DNA of 64,000 nt from assembly GCF_001640805.2 (NCBI RefSeq), contig NC_066855.1, positions 186,001 to 250,000 on the forward strand, in the 5' to 3' direction. The notes beneath the pieces are model-generated. The model saw nothing but the letters and a program-made list of their open reading frames with translations. It was not told where the DNA came from and made no database searches. The position numbers and the translations under genes are program-made. This DNA comes from Lates calcarifer. Lineage: Eukaryota; Chordata; Actinopteri; Centropomidae. Of this stretch, positions 57,250-64,000 are shown piece by piece (positions within the stretch are counted from its first letter, which is position 1; the number at the start of each line of letters is the position of its first letter).

Positions 57250-59703
57250 TCAATAAAACCTGGACTGCACCGTCAGTGTGTAGAGTTGTCAGATGTTTGA
57301 CCTCAGCAGAGTGCTGACTGATCCAGGTAAAATGTTTAAAATGCTATGTGCTATGCTATTAAAAGTTATGGTTTTACAGAGGCCACAATTTAAATCACAC
57401 ACAGCTCTGTACAGAGTAAAATCTCATCAATAAAAAATCAACTGAGTAAAACATGAGACAGTTATATTTCAACACAGAGCTGAGTAAAAATCAACCTGAA
57501 AATAAACTCTTAATACACCGCTCTTGTTTCACATTGAAAGTCTTGCACAGGTAAGTCACATGGAGGGCTACTGTTGGAAATCAATTACAGGCAGTATGTT
57601 GCATTCATCACTAAGGTCACTGTTGCTACAACTTCATACAGAGAACAGTGCATTGGTTTTGAGTGGATTCATTATTAGAGTGGATGGAGAGCTGCAGGCT
57701 GTCACTGTGGTTTGTGTGAACCAGCAGGTACACAATGTCTTTTACCTGCGGTTCTGATCAGAAAGCCACGCTGGTCTGAGCAGAGTCTGACCACAGCTGC
57801 TCATGACTTAGGAAATGAGGGTCATCCTTTCCATGCTGTGTCATAGTTTCCCCTTGACAAAACATGGAAAAAGACATGTTTGGACCAATGTACATCATTA
57901 AAATGTTATTACGATGGTATGGTACAGTGTTATTAAAAAGTTGGAGAGTAAGTAGAACAGAGCAGACTGAAAACCCAAACCATGAGCGAAGAGAAGCTAA
58001 AGGACACAGTTATTTTACATTTTACAAAATCTTCTACTGGCCTCACTGTCATTTTCAAAAGTACACTTTGGGCAGGGACTCTCTGAATATAAGATGCTAG
58101 TAATCTGACTACTGAGCTACTACAGCATCACAGGTGATAAAATCAAGACATGGATGAAGACCTGTTGGAGTCAGTGGGAGAGGAAGTGCAGGGACAATCA
58201 AGTGTGCAGAGTTAATGGTGCCCTCAGTAGAGCTCTTTGCTGCAGATAAATGCTTCCTCTCTCCTCTCCGTACTGATGAGATATCTTTGGTTGCCAGTGG
58301 TGTGTCATGAAGCTCCCCATCTGTGCTCTTAGCACTCTAATGAAGAGAGTGACAAGAAGCGGTCTAGATGAAGGCTGTGTTTTTGATTTTAATGAGCAAT
58401 GAGTGTTCTTCACAAAGGAGGTGGGTGTGCTGATATCCTCCTTCTCTCTTCCTCTTCACAAGAGAGAGAAGAGAATCTATGAACTGATCCACAGGATGAA
58501 GCCATAAAACTGTTAACTGTTTTACTCATGCATGCCAAGCCATGTACATGATTCCATCCATAGCTCAGATCAAGGTCATTAATCACTGAGTTTCTCTATA
58601 ATATTTGGAGAGGGGTGGGTTGTGTAGAGATCAAAATAGGTCGGCAAAAAAGAAGATGAACCAAAAATACTTATGGTCTTACTGTACCTCAAACACAATG
58701 CTTGTCAGCTCAGTCAGCAGCGTCTGAAACCACTTACTGGATGGCAGAACTCTTGGACTTTCTGAAACAGACAATCCATCAGTCCCATTTCATGCAGTAG
58801 TTAGCCAGGTTGCATGGAGTTTAAAACTTAGAATTTTAACTTCTCAGTTTAACCTCATACAAAATGTAATAATCAGAAAAAAATAAACTTTTTTCAAGGT
58901 ACTTGGAAGGTTGTTCTAAGCGTCTTGGAGAACTTGACTCTGTCTCTTCATGTAATACCAGACTGTCTCTGCCATATCATCTGATGGAGGACTCTTGTTT
59001 TTCTTGTCTCTGAAGACAGTTTCTTATGACTCCTGCTGTATGTGTGGAAAATGATCTGTTTGTAGTCACATTGATCGTACCAGCAACAATACACCTCTCA
59101 CTGCAGCTTCAGTGTCTGTATCTGTAGAACGTGTCACAGATATGAAAACAAGACGAGGTGAAAACCTAGTATACAGCTGGACTGTGTATGGGTGTGTGAA
59201 ATCCTACTGCATCATTTAGTGTCTCTCCTGCTGGGCTGCTGACAGTGCTGACAGCCTGTGTTAACTCGGCACTCGTAGCTTCTGCTTTATCTGTGTGTGT
59301 TCCTGTGATGAGCACGCAGCTCTCAGAAGGCAGAAGTCTTCACACCTGACACCAGAGCTGAGAGTACTGGAGCAGGCAAACAGATATTGTGAGTTGCACT
59401 CCCTGAAGACAGAGCAAGGGCCAATGAGAGAAGTCCAACACCTGGTCAACCAGTGATGTAACTTCATTGCAGCTGGCCAGCCGACTCACTCACAGACAGT
59501 TTAGAAGGACAAAAACAAAACGTATCGTCTCAGCCCTCTGAAACTACCAGCATCACTTGGTTATTGATGTTATACACTGCCCCCCTCCCTGACTCTCATT
59601 AAAACTGAGGGAGGAAAGGAAAACTGCTTTCCAGGAATAGGAAGAGGCAAGAAGTTGCCTGTGACAGAATGTGTAGCAACATGCTGGTGTCAGTGCTGAG
59701 ATT
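57250..59703. other. Non-coding, no gene seen
   Basis: No exon, RNA gene or transposon recognised. ORFs are at most 78 codons. Confidence 0.4.
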
Positions 59704-59952
59704 CTTTAAGGACCAGTGTGCAGGATTTAGTGGCATCTAGCGGTGAAGTTGCAGATTGCAGCCACCCCTCGCCCCTCCCTCTCCGAGCACGAAGGAGAAC
59801 CCACAGGTGACGAAAAACATTAAAGGAGTTTGGTTTGTCTGTTCTGGATTACTGTAGAAACATGGCGGCTCTGTGGAGGAGGAGCTGCTCTCCAGATGTG
59901 AAGGGCTCATTCTAAAGCTAATGAACGGTTCAGGTGATTATACACCAACCTG
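59704..59952 (+). repeat. Common teleost repeat (GTGCAGGATTTAGTGGCATCT family), 3'-truncated
   Basis: It opens with TTTAAGGACCAGTGTGCAGG and TTTAGTGGCATCTAGCGGTG, then GTTGCAGATTGCAGCCACCC, TACTGTAGAAACATGGCGGC, AAGGGCTCATTCTAA and CAGGTGATTATACACCAA. This is the order of a dispersed repeat found in very many fish introns. The usual 3' end (a CCTACACACTGTTCCTTTAA-like phrase) is missing, so the copy is truncated. Confidence 0.75.
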
Positions 59953-60559
59953 AACAGGTGTACCAGACACAGGCCCAGGGGCCCAAAGGGTCAGTCCTGG
60001 TCTTCACCTGTTAAATATCCCAGAGAGAAACACAAAGAGACACAAAACTGCTACAAGGAAATGCAAAATGATATCAGATCAGAAAAAGTTCAAATGAAAC
60101 AGCCCCTGTATCTAACCACAGCAACCACCTGCTTTATATACATGAACACGTGTCACATGTTAGAATATTCAGTCACAGGCTGATGGACCAAAGTAATTAC
60201 AGTTGTCCTGTTGGTGTCAGATCAGAACAGTTCCTATGCTTGGTTCTGGGACTCAATAAGAAAAGACATATTTTGTTGTGTTTGAAAGACTTTGACCTGG
60301 AGCAGAGAGGGTTAGAGAAGAACAGTGAAAGCACCGGCTCAGAGAACAGAACACAGTCATTCTAATGGTGATAGAGGCATAACAAAAACAGCAGCGATCC
60401 CTGGAGGTGAAGTGTTGGTGGACAGGGAGAGACAGGAGGGATCTGGCTAATAAGATCACTGAGCAGGAAGAAATAAGAGGATCAATAGGTGTTATTCAGG
60501 GAAGATGGAAAGAGTGCTGCAAATGGCACCAAGGTACTGCATGTCTCTAATCTTTGATT
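59953..60559. other. Non-coding, no gene seen
   Basis: Two short ORFs overlap on opposite strands near 60150-60459. Neither is supported. Confidence 0.4.
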
Positions 60560-61030
60560 CTTTATAATGAGAGTCTCACAGAGATAGGCTCACAGGTAGG
60601 ATTAAGCCTTCTCAAGTTTATGACTTACAGTATCGGCACTCGGTCCTGCATCGCTGCCTGAATTTTAAAAACATCATCCTGGAAAGTGAAGGAAGTAATC
60701 TCATTAAAATACAGCGCCTCACACACACACACACACACACACAGAGTTGTAAACCCTGGTCGTACACAGTATTACCTGAAACCTGCAGCAGTGTGTCAGG
60801 TTCTGTTGGTCATCAGGGATTCTTTACAGACTGTTTGAGGCTTATACAGTCTGTGTTCGTGACGTAAAGTGACGTAGCTGTAAACAGTGATTACAGTCAT
60901 TATAGCAGCCTATTGTCTAATCTGTGCGTGCTCATTATAACCAAGGTGTCAATCAGTCTGCCAGTGATAAAGTGATAATTGGAAATGTGAATCAGGGTTA
61001 TTATTATCACTTCAGGGAAATTGTGCCTCA
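60560..61030. promoter_or_regulatory. Conserved-non-coding-like blocks flanking a microsatellite (tentative)
   Basis: Around 60560-60715 and 60880-61020 the sequence is repeat-free, with GTCATTATAGCAGCCTATTG, GTGCGTGCTCATTATAACC, GTCAATCAGTCTGCCAGTG and ATAAAGTGATAATTGGAAAT. A (CA)n microsatellite lies between the two at 60720-60743. ATTATA, TCAATCA and GATAATTG cores suggest enhancer-like content. This is inference only. Confidence 0.35.
60720..60743. repeat. (CA)n microsatellite, 24 bp
   Basis: A pure CA dinucleotide tract. Confidence 0.95.
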
Positions 61031-61449
61031 TACGTGAGACTGTCTATGAGACGTGGTGTTAGTACAGGTCACTGCCATCAGCAGACCTCAGGCTGATGGA
61101 ACTGAGGATTCTCTGTTTAGTTGTTTCTCTGTTCTGTTTGATTGTGTGCTCGTGTGTTTTACTTCATCTCTGTGTCCACACACCTTCAGTATTTCCATGT
61201 GTGGGTGCGGTTTAATCAGAGAGGAGATCTGTATGTGTGTGTATGAAGCCGCAGAATAAAACTGAATAATAATTTAGCCAAAAAACACGTCCACAGACTG
61301 CATCAGGGACTTATTGGCCCACAGTGGACTTACATTTGAATACAATGGAAGACAAATGACTCATATGCAGAACAGCTAACGTGATGAAGTGTTTCCCAAA
61401 GCTTGAGGTAAGACGTTCTGACCTCTCATGGCCAGGTAGGTACAGAGCT
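61031..61449. other. Non-coding, no gene seen
   Basis: Nothing recognisable. Confidence 0.4.
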
Positions 61450-61618
61450 GGTTAGCCTAGCTTAGCATAAAGACTAAAAGCAATGAAAACGATGTTTGTG
61501 TACAGATTAAAGCAACATGTTGACTTGGGAACTTTGGAGGTATTGATAAGTTTATTGTCAGCTCTCGACAGAGCCAGGCTCCCTGTCTTTGCCTGCTTTC
61601 AGGCTTTAGGCTGAGTGA
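61450..61618. repeat. Common teleost repeat with inverted ends (CTTAGCATAAAGACT)
   Basis: The left part GGTTAGCCTAGCTTAGCATA with AAGACTAAAAGCA and the right part TGCCTGCTTTCAGGCTTTAG with GCTGAGTGAG are imperfect inverted copies. TCGACAGAGCCAGGCTCCCT lies just inside the right arm. The words are those of a fish repeat whose 3' end is seen at 48855-48950. The inverted arrangement could come from two copies head to head with the middle deleted. Confidence 0.6.
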
Positions 61619-62843
61619 GGCTCATCATATCCTGACTGCAGCTCTGTGCTAAACACACAGATATGACCGCTCTACCAATATTCACATCTGACTCTTGGGA
61701 TGGTTTTCAGAACCCTGGATTGTGACATGATGTTAAGGTCACACACCTTACAGATTACAGTACCATAATACATCTGGTACTGTGTCATCGTGAGCCTGTA
61801 GTACATGTACATGCTGGCTAAACACATGAGGAGAGCTTTGCAGTAGTCCCTGTTTTCTATAAAGCGTGCTAGCTGGATGGACAGGAAACAGATTAGGTAT
61901 GTCATCTACAATCAGTGTTCCTGACTGAAGGTCCAGTCAGTGTTGTGGCTCCAATGTCCCCTCCATTTTAAAGACACACTGCTCTCCATATCATCAGAGC
62001 AGATACACAGTGCAGTCATGAGAACATGTTGTCTTGTCAGCGCTCACTTTAAGTGTGGAGACTGAGGATGTCGGAGCCTTTTTTAGATGTGAAACAATCA
62101 AACTGTGTTTGTCCTTTTTTTACTGAAGGGTCACAACAAGGTTCTCTGCTGCCAAATCAAAAGGAAAGTGGTCCTGTTGAAACTTTGTTTTTTTAATCTG
62201 TTCCTGTTCAAAGCTGCAAATGATGAGAAGGAGGAATGTAAATCTGTACAAATACTCCCAGCAGCGACTTATCACATCAGACTGACCACTGCAGCAGGAA
62301 ACAGTCTGAAATCGAATGTCTGTGAAAAGCAGTTAGTCTTTACATTTCTTTTTTCCACAGCAGCCTCCTACTTCTTCTTCCTGAGTAGAAAGTTGTGAGA
62401 AAAGTCATTCAGTCTTTTCGTTGACTTGAACGACATATTTCCTCTCATACAGCCTTCCTCTCTCAGGACGAGTGCAGCCCTGCACTGTATCGCCTTTAAG
62501 CTTTTCGAGTTTAGTTTCGTGCTCTGTTATTCTCCAGAGATGAGTGGCGCTGTGACGTCATCCACAGCGACGCTGGGAATGATGATGAGACGTTTGAGGC
62601 CAGATGAGGCTCCACTCTGAGGCCTGAAAACCAGACGACGTCTGACAAACGAAGCCTCTGTTTGCCTGGTTTGTTTAGAGTGCCTGGTGTTTGTAGGTAG
62701 GCTGTTAGTCTGGTTTGTGCACTGAGGCTGGCAGAGTATTTATCATCATTAAGGGACAAATAACCGACATGTGACCTGTATTCAGAATGGAGGATGAGAG
62801 GTTGAGTGCAGAAAACAAGAGAAAGACCTGTTTGATTTAAAGC
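61619..62843. other. Non-coding, no gene seen
   Basis: ORFs of up to 122 codons (62511-62879 minus) read through the (TG)n tract or lack motifs. No exon is supported. Confidence 0.4.

Positions 62844-62872
<29 letters not shown>
62844..62872. repeat. (TG)n microsatellite, 29 bp
   Basis: A pure TG dinucleotide tract. Confidence 0.97.
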
Positions 62873-62874
<2 letters not shown>

Positions 62875-64000
62875 AGCATGTCTATGTGGAGATGGTTTTT
62901 GCATCAGAGTCATGAAGCACAAACACACAAAGAGCAGCTGCACAGTGCAGCCATGCAGAGTGAGTGATCATGTTGTGTGTCTGATAACACGCTGTCGTCT
63001 CATGGTTTCCTCTCTAGTTCAAATATTGGACTGGTCTAATTAGCAGGCTCATCACACTCTATTGATCTATGGATTAGTGTCTGATGAGAGTTCAGAAGCA
63101 ACAATGATGCAACAAGGGGCAACATGAATTTAGACCTGGATATAAGCAGTGCTCAGCACAGACTGCAGCCTAAACATTTTGTATTACAGAAGCTTTCTAC
63201 AGCGTTTATCTGTAAGTGGAATTTTACTGAGTGGAAATCTCGACTTTACACAGTTTTCTCTCCACAATTTGCCTTGTAGATTACTCTGGGTTGTATTTTA
63301 TTCTCCATTCAGAATCACATCATCAGGCAGGGGTGAGATTGGATTTGTCCTCTGAGAAGGTGAATGTATGTTTATGAATATCCCACTGCCACATCAGCAA
63401 ATAAGCAGAGCTGTTCTGCATAATGATCTGTAAATTACAGTGTAGTGATGGAGTGCAGAGAAGAGAAGCTGAGGAGAGGTTAGGTTAGATCAGGTGACTG
63501 AGTAAACACCAGCAAAGGTGAGAGTTTACAGATGACTGATGGCTGAGTGTCTGTCAGTCAAGGTGTGCTTCATCAGGCCAACAGGTGACTAAAACATTAG
63601 GTGTATGTCAGTAACCATGTAGAGTTAGAGAACAGGCTCAGCATCAGCAGGTCCAGGAACAGATTTGGTCTGTGTTGGGTTCAGAGTGTGATGAGCTGGG
63701 ATCAGCACAGGGACCTCACTGTAATTAATGATCCTGCTATTTCAGACACCAACAAAATGAACATTACCCATCTGCCACAGGGAGTCTGTCCCACAAACCC
63801 TTCAAGCTGCTTCTTTAGATCTTTAGTTAACACAAGGAAAAGACGTCCCCTCTTCTTCTTTAATGACGCTGCTTGTGTAAAGTAACACGCTGATAAACAG
63901 GAAATGCAACAAAAAGTTTGTTTTCTCTCCTCTGATGCCACAGTGAATGAAAAGACCTACTGATCCTCACAGTTCAGGTCCTAATGTAAAAGAAAGTCAG
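62873..64000. other. Non-coding, no gene seen
   Basis: No exon, RNA gene or transposon recognised up to the end of the window. The 94-codon plus ORF at 63601-63885 has no motif. Confidence 0.4.

Noticed and set aside
1..64000. tRNA, rRNA, snRNA genes or a CRISPR array
   Set aside because: No paired A/B boxes with a cloverleaf fold, no rRNA text and no regularly spaced identical repeats were seen. The only B-box-like word belongs to the SINE at 52735-53003.

Overview
The window is vertebrate nuclear DNA and almost certainly from a teleost fish. It has long (CA)n/(TG)n microsatellites, moderate AT content and no operon-like packing. Its decayed mobile elements are of kinds typical of ray-finned fish: Tc1/mariner, hAT-like MITEs, L2/Rex-like, L1/Tx1-like and RTE-like LINEs, a tRNA-type SINE, and a Ty3/gypsy remnant. 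Family assignments come from recognising protein or terminal motifs by eye; no database was searched.

I find no gene I can support with confidence. Open reading frames are short (the longest is 144 codons), scattered on both strands and without codon continuity, as chance predicts in 64 kb. The window reads as an intron of a very large gene or as a gene desert. The two least implausible coding candidates are a 108-codon open stretch at 33888-34213 (+) behind a good splice acceptor, and a 69-codon minus-strand ORF at 57034-57243 with a signal-peptide-like start. Both are tentative.

Layout. 1-3.1 kb: an old teleost repeat, a Tc1/mariner transposase tail with a perfect hairpin, and a minus-strand L2-like reverse transcriptase relic. 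3.1-10.2 kb: mostly unique, with one long CA microsatellite. 10.2-14.1 kb: a cluster of relics (two Tc1 pieces, an RTE-like LINE tail, a possible Harbinger MITE and a SINE/LINE-like repeat). 17.4-17.9 kb: GT tracts next to a Tc1-type MITE with long terminal inverted repeats and TA target sites. 20-28 kb: mostly unique. 28.7-29.8 kb: a plus-strand L2-like LINE relic running from endonuclease to reverse transcriptase. 32.4-35.4 kb: an LTR edge with a primer-binding-site-like motif, the exon candidate, and an inverted composite of one Tc1/mariner family. 40.8-41.6 kb: three CA microsatellites. 52.3-53.7 kb: an L1-like ORF2 relic split by a SINE. 55.8-56.1 kb: a gypsy integrase relic. 59.7 and 61.5 kb: two more common teleost repeats.

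Between the repeats are blocks with the texture of conserved vertebrate non-coding elements: repeat-free and rich in TAATTA/ATTA cores, octamer-like words and balanced AT/GC stretches. The best are near 26.9, 34.5, 42.1, 47.8, 49.5 and 60.9 kb. If alignments confirm them, the region would be a regulatory landscape for a developmental gene outside the window. I see no sign of a new enzymatic or defence system.
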